DNA of 19,565 nucleotides from ZLKRG08 sp046091905. GTDB taxonomy: Bacteria; Actinomycetota; Actinomycetes; Nanopelagicales; Nanopelagicaceae. The stretch spans positions 1-19,565 of the forward strand of contig JBJTCN010000040.1 in assembly GCA_046091905.1 (NCBI GenBank), given 5' to 3'. The translations under genes and the position numbers were made by a program. The notes below the pieces were generated by a model. The model was given only the letters and a program-made list of their open reading frames with translations. It ran no database searches and had not been told where the DNA came from. This document shows positions 8,305 to 15,607 of this stretch, piece by piece (the first letter of the stretch is position 1; the number at the start of each line of letters is the position of its first letter).

Positions 8305-8681
8305 AATGGTTCCTGATCATCGTGGTAGCGCTTGCTACCTACTTTGATTTGAAATTTCGGAAGATTCCCAACTGGTTAACTTATTCAGCAATTGCGCTCT
8401 CATTTCTTTGGTTCAGTAAATTCCATCTATTGATGCTTGCACTTGGGCTCTTAGTAGCGGTTCTTTTGGGCAATCTGATTGGCGCCGGAGATATTAAATT
8501 GGCGGTTGCCATTGCGCTCTGGTCGCATATTTTGAATTGGAGCCAGTATTGGATCTTCTGCTCATTGTTATTAGGCGGGATTGCAGGACTGATTTATCAG
8601 CGTAAGTCAATTGCTTTTGCGCCATACATGGCAGCTGGTTTAGCGCTGGCAAATGTGGCGCGAAGTTATGGTTTCATCTGA
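8301..8681 (+). CDS. Short prepilin peptidase (A24 family, CpaA/TadV type)
   Basis: This 126-residue, very hydrophobic protein probably spans the membrane four or more times. It has both aspartates of the A24 peptidase family: D16 in FDLKFRKIPNWLT, and D64 in the GAGDIKL signature. It lacks the N-terminal cysteine-containing methyltransferase half of PilD-type enzymes, so it matches the short CpaA/TadV form. Such enzymes cut type IV or Flp/Tad prepilins, or related pseudopilins, at the cytoplasmic face of the membrane. No pilin or pilus assembly gene lies in this window, so its substrate must be encoded elsewhere. The ATG overlaps the aroE stop (ATGA). The position between aroE and aroC is common in actinobacteria and need not mean a link to aromatic synthesis. 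Confidence 0.88.
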   Translation: MKWFLIIVVALATYFDLKFRKIPNWLTYSAIALSFLWFSKFHLLMLALGLLVAVLLGNLIGAGDIKLAVAIALWSHILNWSQYWIFCSLLLGGIAGLIYQRKSIAFAPYMAAGLALANVARSYGFI

Positions 8682-8693
8682 AATAATTGGCCA

Positions 8694-9872
8694 ATGCGCT
8701 GGTTAACTGCAGGAGAGTCACACGGTCCGCTTTTGACTGCGATTATTGAAGGGCTTCCTGCTCATATTAAAGTCACCACCGCAGATATTAATCACGAGTT
8801 ATCCCGCCGCCGATTAGGTTTTGGCCGCGGAGCTAGACAGAATTTTGAAGCCGACAAAGTCACAATTACCGGCGGTATTAGATTAGGTGAAACCCAGGGC
8901 GGTCCAATTGCGATTCAAGTTGGAAATAGCGAGTGGCCAAAGTGGGAAAAGGTGATGTCAGCAGATCCGGTTGCTGAAGATGAGATATCTAAGTTGGCGC
9001 GTAATGCACCACTTACTAGACCAAGACCTGGCCACGCAGATTTAGTTGGTATGCAGAAATATGGTTTTAATGATGCGCGCGCGATTTTAGAGAGAGCTTC
9101 AGCTCGCGAAACTGCTGCACGAGTCGCGTTGGGTGCAGTTGCGAAAGCCTTCTTAAAGCAAGCAGTAAACATTGAAATTCTTAGCCATGTGGTCTCTATT
9201 GGAAATGCGAAAGTGTCAGAGGAAGTTGCGTTCCCAGTATTTACAGATTTGCCAGGAATTGATGCAGATCCAGTTAGATGTGCAAATGCAGCGGCATCAG
9301 CTGCAATGGTGAAAGAGATTGAGGCAGCGCATAAAGATGGCGATACTTTAGGTGGCGTAGTTGAAGTGATTGCCTTCAACGTACCAGTTGGTCTCGGTTC
9401 ACATGTGCATTGGGATCGACGTTTAGATTCTCGTTTAGCTGGAGCGTTAATGGGAATCCAAGCAATCAAAGGCGTCGAACTTGGCGATGGCTTCACGACA
9501 GCCACTCGTCGCGGTTCAGTTGCTCATGATGAAATTGAACTTATTGATGGCTCAATTGTTCGCAGATCTAAACGAGCTGGTGGCACTGAAGGTGGAATAA
9601 GTAATGGAGATTTATTGCGCGTTCGTGCAGCCATGAAACCAATCTCAACTGTTCCCAAGGCTCTAGATACTATTGATGTGGCAACTGGTGAGGCAGCGAA
9701 AGCGATAAATCAACGCTCTGATGTCTGTGCAGTCCCTGCTGCCGGCGTGGTAGCGGAAGCGATGGTGGCTCTAGTTTTAGCAGAGGCAGTGCTAGAGAAA
9801 TTTGGCGGAGATTCGATTACTGAAACCCGTCGTAATTTTGAAAATTACATCGAGAATCTCACTTTCAAATAA
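8694..9872 (+). CDS. aroC: Chorismate synthase
   Basis: This 392-residue enzyme performs the last step of the shikimate pathway, anti-1,4-elimination of phosphate from EPSP to give chorismate, using reduced FMN. Visible family signatures are GESHGP (7-12, with conserved H10), the arginine cluster SRRRLGFGRG (37-46), RPGHAD (111-116), GGTEGGISNGD (296-306) and RSDVCAVPAAG (341-351). Length and motifs are complete. The ATG lies 12 bases after the prepilin-peptidase stop. I see no good Shine-Dalgarno sequence in that gap, but the N-terminus MRWLTAGESHGP is the standard family start. The stop shares one base with the aroK start. Neighbours on either side are the other shikimate genes, which supports the assignment. 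Confidence 0.97.
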   Translation: MRWLTAGESHGPLLTAIIEGLPAHIKVTTADINHELSRRRLGFGRGARQNFEADKVTITGGIRLGETQGGPIAIQVGNSEWPKWEKVMSADPVAEDEISKLARNAPLTRPRPGHADLVGMQKYGFNDARAILERASARETAARVALGAVAKAFLKQAVNIEILSHVVSIGNAKVSEEVAFPVFTDLPGIDADPVRCANAAASAAMVKEIEAAHKDGDTLGGVVEVIAFNVPVGLGSHVHWDRRLDSRLAGALMGIQAIKGVELGDGFTTATRRGSVAHDEIELIDGSIVRRSKRAGGTEGGISNGDLLRVRAAMKPISTVPKALDTIDVATGEAAKAINQRSDVCAVPAAGVVAEAMVALVLAEAVLEKFGGDSITETRRNFENYIENLTFK

Positions 9873-10375
9873 TGGCTCCGAGATTGGTATTAATTGGCCC
9901 AATGGGAGCGGGTAAAACCACTATCGGTAGCGAGATTGCCAATAAATTGAAGTTAACTTTCGCAGATACCGATGCGCTAATTGAGAATGATCAAGGCAAA
10001 TCGGTTTCAGAGATCTTTGTAGAGGATGGGGAGCCACACTTTCGTCTAGTTGAGGAGAGTGTGGTAATTGATGCGCTCATCGCCGAAGAGGGAGTGTTAT
10101 CGCTAGGTGGCGGTGCGGTAATGAATGCAGAGGTAGCTAAGGCTTTGAAATCCTCACCGGCTAAGAAGGTCTTTCTAGACATTTCATTAGCAGCCGTTTC
10201 ACCACGTGTTGGCTTTGATAACGCAAGACCATTGCTGATGGTAAATCCGCGTCAAAAATGGTCAGAATTAATGAACTTGCGACGTCCTACCTATGAATCG
10301 CTTGCAGATTTAACTATTGATGTAAGTGAAAAATCAGTATCTGAAATTACAGATGAAATAATTGGTGTGTTATGA
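9872..10375 (+). CDS. aroK: Shikimate kinase
   Basis: This 167-residue P-loop kinase phosphorylates shikimate at the 3-OH with ATP, the fifth step of the pathway. It shows the Walker A loop GPMGAGKT (9-16), the shikimate-binding aspartate in DTD (32-34), the arginine in FRLVE (57-61), the GGG turn (79-81), the lid arginine in NARPLL (R119) and an RRPTYE segment (137-142). The length is normal for AroK. Its ATG overlaps the aroC stop by one base and its stop overlaps aroB by four bases, so aroC-aroK-aroB should be expressed together. Gluconate or other small-molecule kinases share the fold, but the DTD and GGG elements and the neighbours point to shikimate. Confidence 0.96.
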   Translation: MAPRLVLIGPMGAGKTTIGSEIANKLKLTFADTDALIENDQGKSVSEIFVEDGEPHFRLVEESVVIDALIAEEGVLSLGGGAVMNAEVAKALKSSPAKKVFLDISLAAVSPRVGFDNARPLLMVNPRQKWSELMNLRRPTYESLADLTIDVSEKSVSEITDEIIGVL

Positions 10376-11403
10376 GAACCGTTCCAGTAAATGCCGAACG
10401 TAGCTATCAAGTTGAGATTGGCATTAATTGGCAGGTGGCTCTTACTGATTGGGTTGAAGGGCGCAACAAAGTAGTTTTAATTAAGAGTGAGAATATGGCT
10501 GTTAAAACTGATTATTTAACAATTGAAATTCCAGATGGTGAAGCTGGAAAAGCTCCGGAAGTTTTATTGTCGACCTGGCAAAAGCTTGGTGAATTAGGGA
10601 TTAATCGGCAAGACTTAATTATTGGATTAGGTGGCGGAACGGTCACAGATTTTGCAGGTTTTGTCGCGGCAACTTGGTTGCGCGGAATAGATTGGGTAGC
10701 GATTCCAACCACACTTGCTGGAATGGTTGATGCCGCAGTGGGTGGCAAAACCGGCATAAATTCTGAGCAGGGTAAAAATCTAATCGGATCCTTCCACTCA
10801 CCATCTGCAGTGCTTATTGATTTAAGTTGGATTGAAAGCCTTAATGAACGCGATGTTGCTGCCGGAATGGCTGAAGTTGTTAAGTGTGGGTTTATCGCAG
10901 ATTTTAAAATATTAGAATTACTTCAGCATAAATCCCTCAAGGACATCTGCAACGATAGTGATTTGCAGTTGGAGCTAATTCATCGTGCAGTCTCTGTGAA
11001 AGCGCAAGTAGTGAGTGCGGATTTCAAAGAGAGTTACTTGCGTGAGATTCTAAATTACGGACATACTCTTGGTCATGCCATAGAGAAGCATTCAAATTAC
11101 CAATTAAGACATGGCGAGGCAGTGGCCATTGGAATGTGTTTTGCCGCTGAACTCTCCGCATTGACCAGTGGGCTTCGACCTGAGGTGGTCGAGCTTCACT
11201 ACAAGATCTTAGAATCGCTCAAGTTGCCAACCCAATATGTAACTAACGCCTGGCCGGAGTTGCTGGAAATCATGAGCCTGGATAAGAAAGTTAAACAGGG
11301 CAGCATCAGATTTGTGGGCCTGGAAGATTTAGAAAAGTGCAATCGAATTGAATCTATATCTAGCGAGGTTCTACAGAGCGCCTATGAGAGAATCAGCAGA
11401 TGA
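10372..11403 (+). CDS. aroB: 3-Dehydroquinate synthase
   Basis: This 343-residue enzyme converts DAHP to 3-dehydroquinate, the second step of the shikimate pathway, with NAD and a divalent metal. The NAD-binding signature GGGTVTD is at 87-93, followed by IPTTLAGMVDAAVGGKTGIN (111-130). The expected metal ligands are present with family spacing: E168 in AEVVKCG, H231 in NYGHTLGHAIE and H247 in RHGEA. The protein is a little shorter than many homologues because the N-terminal region is compact, but all active-site blocks are intact. It overlaps aroK and aroQ by four bases on each side (ATGA). Its place between the aroK and aroQ genes agrees with the pathway order, since AroQ uses its product. 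Confidence 0.96.
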   Translation: MRTVPVNAERSYQVEIGINWQVALTDWVEGRNKVVLIKSENMAVKTDYLTIEIPDGEAGKAPEVLLSTWQKLGELGINRQDLIIGLGGGTVTDFAGFVAATWLRGIDWVAIPTTLAGMVDAAVGGKTGINSEQGKNLIGSFHSPSAVLIDLSWIESLNERDVAAGMAEVVKCGFIADFKILELLQHKSLKDICNDSDLQLELIHRAVSVKAQVVSADFKESYLREILNYGHTLGHAIEKHSNYQLRHGEAVAIGMCFAAELSALTSGLRPEVVELHYKILESLKLPTQYVTNAWPELLEIMSLDKKVKQGSIRFVGLEDLEKCNRIESISSEVLQSAYERISR

Positions 11404-11831
11404 AGATTATGGTGCTTAATGGTCCAAATTTAGGACGGTTAGATATTCGCGATTCCAAACATTACGGAAATTTAAATTGGGAAGAGCTCAAAGCTTTAAT
11501 CACAAATAGCGCAAAAGATTTGGGGTTTGAAGCCGATGTTCGTCAGAGCGACGATGAAGCTACTATCGTCGGCTGGTTACATGAAGCAGCGGATAAGAAT
11601 CTTCCCGTCATAATTAACCCTGCAGCATTCACACATTATTCAGTTGCAATTCATGATGCAGCAGAGATGCTTAAAGCTCCGTTAATTGAGGTTCATTTAT
11701 CCAATCCAATGGCGCGCGAAGAGTTTCGACATATCTCGGTAATCAGCGGGGTAGCTAAGGGCACTATTGCGGGTTTCGGTCCAAATTCCTATTTATTGGC
11801 TTTAAACGCGCTTAAAAAAATCCTCGCTTAA
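11400..11831 (+). CDS. aroQ: 3-Dehydroquinate dehydratase, type II
   Basis: This 143-residue protein is a type II dehydroquinase, which dehydrates 3-dehydroquinate to 3-dehydroshikimate, the third step of the pathway. It has the start NGPNLGRLDIRDSKHYG (7-23) with catalytic R17 and Y22. It also has INPAAFTHYSVAI (72-84) with N73, EVHLSN (97-102) with the catalytic base H99, EEFRHISVIS with R110, and GFGPNSYLLAL near the end. The spacing matches that of the well-studied mycobacterial enzyme. Type II enzymes form dodecamers and are unrelated to the AroD (type I) fold. The gene overlaps aroB by four bases and ends the aro block; a 59-base gap follows. Confidence 0.96.
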   Translation: MKIMVLNGPNLGRLDIRDSKHYGNLNWEELKALITNSAKDLGFEADVRQSDDEATIVGWLHEAADKNLPVIINPAAFTHYSVAIHDAAEMLKAPLIEVHLSNPMAREEFRHISVISGVAKGTIAGFGPNSYLLALNALKKILA

Positions 11832-11890
11832 TTTTTCATTATTCCCGTCTCAAAGGTAAACTTCGCAAGTTAATTAACTAGGAGCTGCTT
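11832..11890 (+). promoter_or_regulatory. Short aroQ-efp gap with palindrome and efp ribosome site
   Basis: This AT-rich gap holds a good ribosome site for efp (AGGAG at 11880-11884, six bases before the GTG). It also holds a perfect 12-base palindrome, AGTTAATTAACT, at 11868-11879 just upstream. A TANNNT-like hexamer (TAAACT, 11857-11862) could be a -10 element, but no convincing -35 goes with it. There is no GC-rich hairpin followed by a T run, so no intrinsic terminator is visible between aroQ and efp. Whether efp has its own promoter here is only an inference. Confidence 0.35.
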
Positions 11891-12448
11891 GTGGCAACAA
11901 CAAATGATCTAAAGAATGGCATGACTTTAAATATTGATGGTTCACTATGGACCGTCGTTGAATTCCAGCACGTAAAACCTGGAAAGGGTCCAGCATTCGT
12001 ACGCACCAAGATGAAGCAGGTTCTAACCGGCAAAGTTGTTGAAAAGACTTTCAATGCGGGCGTAAAGGTTGAAGTTGCGGTTGTTGAGAAGCGCGACATG
12101 CAGTATCTGTATAAAGATGGTTCTGATTTCGTATTCATGGATACAGCCACATATGACCAAATCACCATCTCGGCCGCTACGGTTGGCGATGCGGCCAACT
12201 ACATGTTGGAAAATGCCGAAGTTATTGTGGCCATGAATGAAGGCAATCCGCTCTACGTAGAAATGCCAGCATCAGTTGCACTTGAAATCACCTATACCGA
12301 ACCAGGAATTCAAGGTGATCGCTCGTCTGGTGGCACTAAGCCAGCAACACTAGAAACTGGCATCGATATTCAAGTTCCACTTTTCATAAAGCAAGGCGAG
12401 AAGGTTCTAGTTGATACTCGCGATGGGTCTTACTTAGGTCGCGCTTAA
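11891..12448 (+). CDS. efp: Translation elongation factor P
   Basis: This 185-residue protein is full-length EF-P, which binds between the P and E sites of the ribosome and relieves stalling at consecutive prolines. The N-terminal KOW-like domain covers about 1-60, followed by two OB domains (about 65-125 and 128-184). The tip loop reads HVKPGKGPAFV with the conserved lysine at K32. The short palindromic PGKGP loop is the form described for actinobacterial EF-P, which is thought to work with an unmodified lysine; no modification gene is present in this window. The start is GTG with AGGAG six bases upstream. The stop is directly followed by the ATG of nusB. Confidence 0.97.
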   Translation: MATTNDLKNGMTLNIDGSLWTVVEFQHVKPGKGPAFVRTKMKQVLTGKVVEKTFNAGVKVEVAVVEKRDMQYLYKDGSDFVFMDTATYDQITISAATVGDAANYMLENAEVIVAMNEGNPLYVEMPASVALEITYTEPGIQGDRSSGGTKPATLETGIDIQVPLFIKQGEKVLVDTRDGSYLGRA

Positions 12449-12826
12449 ATGTCGCATCGCAGTAAAGCTCGTAAAGAGGCTTTGGATCAATTATTTCAAG
12501 CTGATTTGCGAAATTCTGAAATCAATACTGGCGAGCTGCGTGAATACGCCGTTGAAATCTTAAACGGCGTAAAGGCGAACCGCTCACGAATCGATGAATT
12601 GATTCGGACCTATATTCAAGGTTGGGATTTCGATCGAATTCCTAGCGTGGATCGCAATATCCTGCGCTTATCAATTTGGGAGTTGCTCTGGAGCCAGACT
12701 CCGGAAGCGGTAGTTATCGATGAGGCGCTAAAACTAGCCTCAGAGTTATCGACCGAAGAGAGCGCTAGCTTTGTGCATGGTGTGCTCAGCAAGCTGGCGA
12801 GCCTTAAAGGTCAGATCGCGCTTTAA
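12449..12826 (+). CDS. nusB: Transcription antitermination protein NusB
   Basis: This 125-residue, all-helical protein matches NusB, which with NusE (S10) binds boxA RNA and supports antitermination and folding of rRNA transcripts. Visible landmarks are the basic start HRSKARKEALDQLFQAD (3-19), DFDRIPSVDRNILRLSIWELL (about 60-80) and the end SFVHGVLSKLA, where most relatives have FVNGVLD. The protein is slightly shorter than many homologues, mainly in the middle loop. The efp-nusB-pyrR order is typical of actinobacteria and also of other bacteria. The ATG starts on the base after the efp stop, so efp and nusB are probably translated together. After nusB a 73-base gap leads into the pyr block. 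Confidence 0.94.
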   Translation: MSHRSKARKEALDQLFQADLRNSEINTGELREYAVEILNGVKANRSRIDELIRTYIQGWDFDRIPSVDRNILRLSIWELLWSQTPEAVVIDEALKLASELSTEESASFVHGVLSKLASLKGQIAL

Positions 12827-12841
12827 TTTAAAAGTATCGGC

Positions 12842-12847
12842 TAGAAT
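12842..12847 (+). promoter_or_regulatory. Candidate -10 element for the pyr block
   Basis: TAGAAT differs from the TATAAT consensus at one position and lies 58 bases before the pyrR ATG. A transcript starting about seven bases downstream would begin just ahead of the PyrR-binding hairpin at 12858. No recognisable -35 is seen 16-18 bases upstream, where the sequence is the end of nusB and the start of the gap, so this is a weak call. Confidence 0.3.
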
Positions 12848-12857
12848 TCCGCTCAAT

Positions 12858-12890
12858 CCTTTAACGACCCATCCAGAGAGGTGGGGAAGG
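12858..12890 (+). promoter_or_regulatory. PyrR-binding hairpin in the pyr leader
   Basis: The RNA can fold into the form expected of a PyrR-binding loop. A lower stem CCUU/AAGG pairs 12858-12861 with 12887-12890. An asymmetric bulge (UAACGA at 12862-12867 against a single G) follows. A six-pair upper stem joins 12868-12873 to 12880-12885 and carries the hexaloop CAGAGA (12874-12879). The core AUCCAGAGAGGU fits the known PyrR recognition consensus RUCCNGNGAGGY. The lower stem takes up AAGG, the heart of the pyrR ribosome site (AAGGTGG, 12887-12893, six bases before the ATG). No terminator hairpin follows. Inference: UMP-bound PyrR stabilises the hairpin and blocks translation, as described in mycobacteria, rather than acting by transcription attenuation as in Bacillus. 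Confidence 0.85.
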
Positions 12891-12899
12891 TGGTAGTAA

Positions 12900-13409
12900 A
12901 TGAATTCTGCGGATATTTCGCGTGCGCTAACGCGCATTGCTCATGAAATTCTTGAGCGAAACTCTGGCTCCAACTCTTTAGTCATTCTCGGTATTCCCAC
13001 GCGGGGCGCACATCTAGCCACTCGAATAGCTAAACAGATTTCGGAGATTGAAGGCGCAAGTGTCGCCTCGGGAACCTTGGATATCACTCTGCATCGCGAT
13101 GATTTACGTACTCGCGCACCGCGACCTCTAATGCCGACTTCAATTCCAAATTCTGGAATCGAAGGTAAAGATGTGGTCTTAGTTGATGATGTCTTATATT
13201 CAGGTAGAACTATCCGAGCTGCGCTAGATGCCCTGGGCGAAGTTGGCAGGCCACGCACGGTACAGCTTGCAGTATTGGTAGATCGAGGCCATAGAGAACT
13301 TCCAATTCGTGCCGACTATGTTGGAAAGAACTTACCGACGAATCAGTCACAATCAGTAAAAGTACTTCTTGCTGAAGTCGATGGTCGCGACGAAGTGGTT
13401 GTGGCCTAA
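12900..13409 (+). CDS. pyrR: PyrR regulator / uracil phosphoribosyltransferase
   Basis: This 169-residue protein is a type I phosphoribosyltransferase fold with the PRPP loop VVLVDDVLYSGRTIRAA (92-108), including the two acidic residues D96/D97. The GIPTRGAHLA (31-40) and HRDDLRTR (65-72) segments are typical of PyrR rather than of Upp or PyrE. PyrR binds pyr mRNA when UMP or UTP is plentiful and has a modest uracil phosphoribosyltransferase activity in several species. It heads the pyrimidine block and is preceded by a hairpin with its own recognition sequence, so it probably controls its own synthesis as well as that of pyrB, pyrC, carA and carB. The stop shares one base with the pyrB start. 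Confidence 0.96.
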   Translation: MNSADISRALTRIAHEILERNSGSNSLVILGIPTRGAHLATRIAKQISEIEGASVASGTLDITLHRDDLRTRAPRPLMPTSIPNSGIEGKDVVLVDDVLYSGRTIRAALDALGEVGRPRTVQLAVLVDRGHRELPIRADYVGKNLPTNQSQSVKVLLAEVDGRDEVVVA

Positions 13410-14338
13410 TGAAACATTTATTATCAATTGGCGATTTAAGTCGCGAAGAAGCAGTTCAGATTCTAGATACAGCACAGGAGTTGGCACGAGTATCTGATGC
13501 ACCGATGAAGAAGTTACCAACGCTTCGTGGTCGCACAATCGTTAATCTTTTTTACGAGGACTCCACGCGTACGCGCATCTCATTTGAAGCTGCGGCCAAG
13601 CGGCTCTCCGCGGATGTAATTAATTTCAGCGCTAAAGGATCTTCAGTTTCTAAAGGTGAATCTTTAAAGGATACCGCCTTAACTTTGCAAGCTATGGGAG
13701 CTGATGCAGTAATTATTCGCCATAGCGCATCTGGCGCTGCCAAGCGGTTGGCAGATTCTCAATGGACCACTGGCGCAGTTGTAAATGCCGGGGATGGAAC
13801 GCACGAACATCCATCACAAGCGCTGCTTGATGCCTTTACCATTCGTAAACACTTAGCACATGGCGCTCAAGATTTAGCGGGAATCAAAGTAGCGATAGTT
13901 GGAGATGTACTTCATTCTCGAGTGGCGCGCTCCAATGTATTACTTCTAAAGAAACTAGGCGCGAAAGTTTTCTTGGTAGCTCCGCCCACATTATTACCGG
14001 TCGGAGTAGAAAGTTGGCCAGCGACGGTGGCATTTGACCTAGATCAAGTACTGCCAGAAGTAGATGCAGTGATGATGCTTCGAGTTCAAATGGAGCGAAT
14101 GTCTGCCTCATTCTTTCCTAGCGCCCGAGAATATTCGCGTTACTTTGGCTTAAATCAAGAGCGGCTTGCAAAATTGAAGCCATCTGCAATTGTGATGCAT
14201 CCAGGTCCCATGAATCGAGGCCTTGAAATAACTGCTGAATCTGCAGATTCTGCTCGTAGTGTAATCGTGGAGCAAGTAAGCAACGGCATTAGTGTGCGTA
14301 TGGCAATTCTCTATTTATTACTAGCAGGTGAGATGTGA
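13409..14338 (+). CDS. pyrB: Aspartate carbamoyltransferase catalytic chain
   Basis: This 309-residue enzyme joins carbamoyl phosphate and aspartate to form carbamoyl aspartate, the second step of pyrimidine synthesis. It shows the carbamoyl-phosphate loop STRTR (52-56), the KGES loop (82-85), R104/H105, the HPSQ motif (134-137), the aspartate-loop segment RVQMER (225-230) and HPGP (264-267). The length is that of a catalytic chain. I see no pyrI regulatory chain nearby, which fits the unregulated trimer type usual outside enterobacteria; control is more likely through PyrR. The ATG overlaps the pyrR stop by one base, and the stop overlaps the GTG start of pyrC by four bases. Confidence 0.97.
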   Translation: MKHLLSIGDLSREEAVQILDTAQELARVSDAPMKKLPTLRGRTIVNLFYEDSTRTRISFEAAAKRLSADVINFSAKGSSVSKGESLKDTALTLQAMGADAVIIRHSASGAAKRLADSQWTTGAVVNAGDGTHEHPSQALLDAFTIRKHLAHGAQDLAGIKVAIVGDVLHSRVARSNVLLLKKLGAKVFLVAPPTLLPVGVESWPATVAFDLDQVLPEVDAVMMLRVQMERMSASFFPSAREYSRYFGLNQERLAKLKPSAIVMHPGPMNRGLEITAESADSARSVIVEQVSNGISVRMAILYLLLAGEM

Positions 14339-15606
14339 AATATTTAATTAAGAATACAAATTTGAATGGTGCAGATACAGATATTGCAATTAGTGATGGA
14401 CAGATCTTCAAAATTTCACCTAATTTAACTTTAGAAGGTTATGAAATTGTTGACGCAAAAGAAACTATTGCGCTGCAAGGTTTAGTAGATCTCCACACAC
14501 ATTTACGTGAACCCGGTAAAGAAGACTCTGAAACCGTCGCTTCAGGTTCGGCAGCTGCCGCCAAAGGTGGTTTTACTGCAGTCTCTGCAATGGCCAACAC
14601 CTCACCAGTTGCAGATACCGCAGGTGTTGTAGAGCAAGTTTTCAGATTGGGACAAGAGTGCGGATTAACTGCAGTTTATCCAATCGGAGCTGTGACTAAG
14701 GGACTGGAAGGTCACGAGCTTGCTGAATTAGGTGCGATGGCAGATTCAGTTGCGCAAGTAAGAGTTTTTAGCGATGATGGAAATTGCGTAAGTAATGCGC
14801 TGGTAATGCGTCGAGCGCTTGAATACATAAAGAAGTTTGATGGTGTAATCGCACAGCATGCGCAAGATCCAACTCTAACTGTTGATGCACAGATGAATGA
14901 AGGTGCAATTTCATCACTTCTTGGTTTAAAAGGTTGGCCGGCAGTTGCCGAAGAGGCGATTATCGCCAGAGATGTGCTGCTTGCAGATCATGTGCAATCA
15001 AGGTTACATATCTGCCATCTAACAACCGCTGGCGGCGTAGAAATTGTTCGTTGGGCTAAAGCGCGCGGCATCAATGTAACTGCAGAGGTAACACCACATC
15101 ATTTACTACTTACTGATGATTTGGCTAAATCTTACGATCCAGTCTTTAAAGTAAATCCACCATTACGCACGGAACGTGATGTGATGGCGCTTCGTGAAGG
15201 TTTGGCAGATGGAACTATTGATATCGTTGCAACTGACCATGCGCCACATCCAGCTGAGAGCAAAGAATGCGAATGGCAATATGCCGCCTTTGGCATGTTG
15301 GGGTTAGAGACTGCGCTCTCCATAGTTTGGCAGACCATGATTGATAGTAATTTGATTGATTTAGCGACGTTGCAGCAGCGTATGTCCACCGCGCCTGCGC
15401 AGATTGGCCGTTATCGCAACCAAGGTTTAGCGCTCACTGAAGGTGCGCCTGCTAATTTAACCCTCTTCGCACCAAATAGAAATTGGAAAGTTGATCGAGA
15501 TCTGGTTGCTTCCAAGAGCAAGAACACTCCCTTCCACGGAATGGAGTTAGCTGGTCGAGTCGTTGCGACTTACTTCGAGGGACGAGAGAGTTGGAGGCTT
15601 AAGTAA
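14335..15606 (+). CDS. pyrC: Dihydroorotase (class I)
   Basis: This 423-residue amidohydrolase cyclises carbamoyl aspartate to dihydroorotate, the third step of pyrimidine synthesis. Metal and substrate residues of the class I type are present: H54 and H56 in DLHTHLREPG, an acidic pair in FSDDG (145-149), H175 in AQHAQDP, H228 in HICHLTT and the catalytic D301 in ATDHAPH. NPPLR (274-278) is the usual substrate-binding segment. The residues support an active enzyme, not one of the inactive pseudo-DHOases that partner PyrB in some bacteria. The start is GTG inside the pyrB stop (GTGA). GGAGG near the end of the gene (15593-15597) probably serves carA. Confidence 0.95.
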   Translation: MKYLIKNTNLNGADTDIAISDGQIFKISPNLTLEGYEIVDAKETIALQGLVDLHTHLREPGKEDSETVASGSAAAAKGGFTAVSAMANTSPVADTAGVVEQVFRLGQECGLTAVYPIGAVTKGLEGHELAELGAMADSVAQVRVFSDDGNCVSNALVMRRALEYIKKFDGVIAQHAQDPTLTVDAQMNEGAISSLLGLKGWPAVAEEAIIARDVLLADHVQSRLHICHLTTAGGVEIVRWAKARGINVTAEVTPHHLLLTDDLAKSYDPVFKVNPPLRTERDVMALREGLADGTIDIVATDHAPHPAESKECEWQYAAFGMLGLETALSIVWQTMIDSNLIDLATLQQRMSTAPAQIGRYRNQGLALTEGAPANLTLFAPNRNWKVDRDLVASKSKNTPFHGMELAGRVVATYFEGRESWRLK

Positions 15607-15607
15607 A

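Noticed and set aside
8915..9505. A 196-codon open frame on the minus strand inside aroC
   Set aside because: It lies entirely antisense to a fully conserved aroC, has Ala/Ser-rich low-information content and no recognisable motif; it is a reading-frame shadow.
11810..11850. Possible intrinsic terminator after aroQ because of the A and T runs
   Set aside because: No stable GC-containing stem precedes the T run, so there is nothing to support termination here.
15563..15607. A longer carA beginning at an upstream in-frame TTG
   Set aside because: The extra 15 residues do not resemble a CarA N-terminus and the start would lie 44 bases inside pyrC. The TTG at 15608 gives the expected SKAFLVLDDG start with GGAGG ahead of it.
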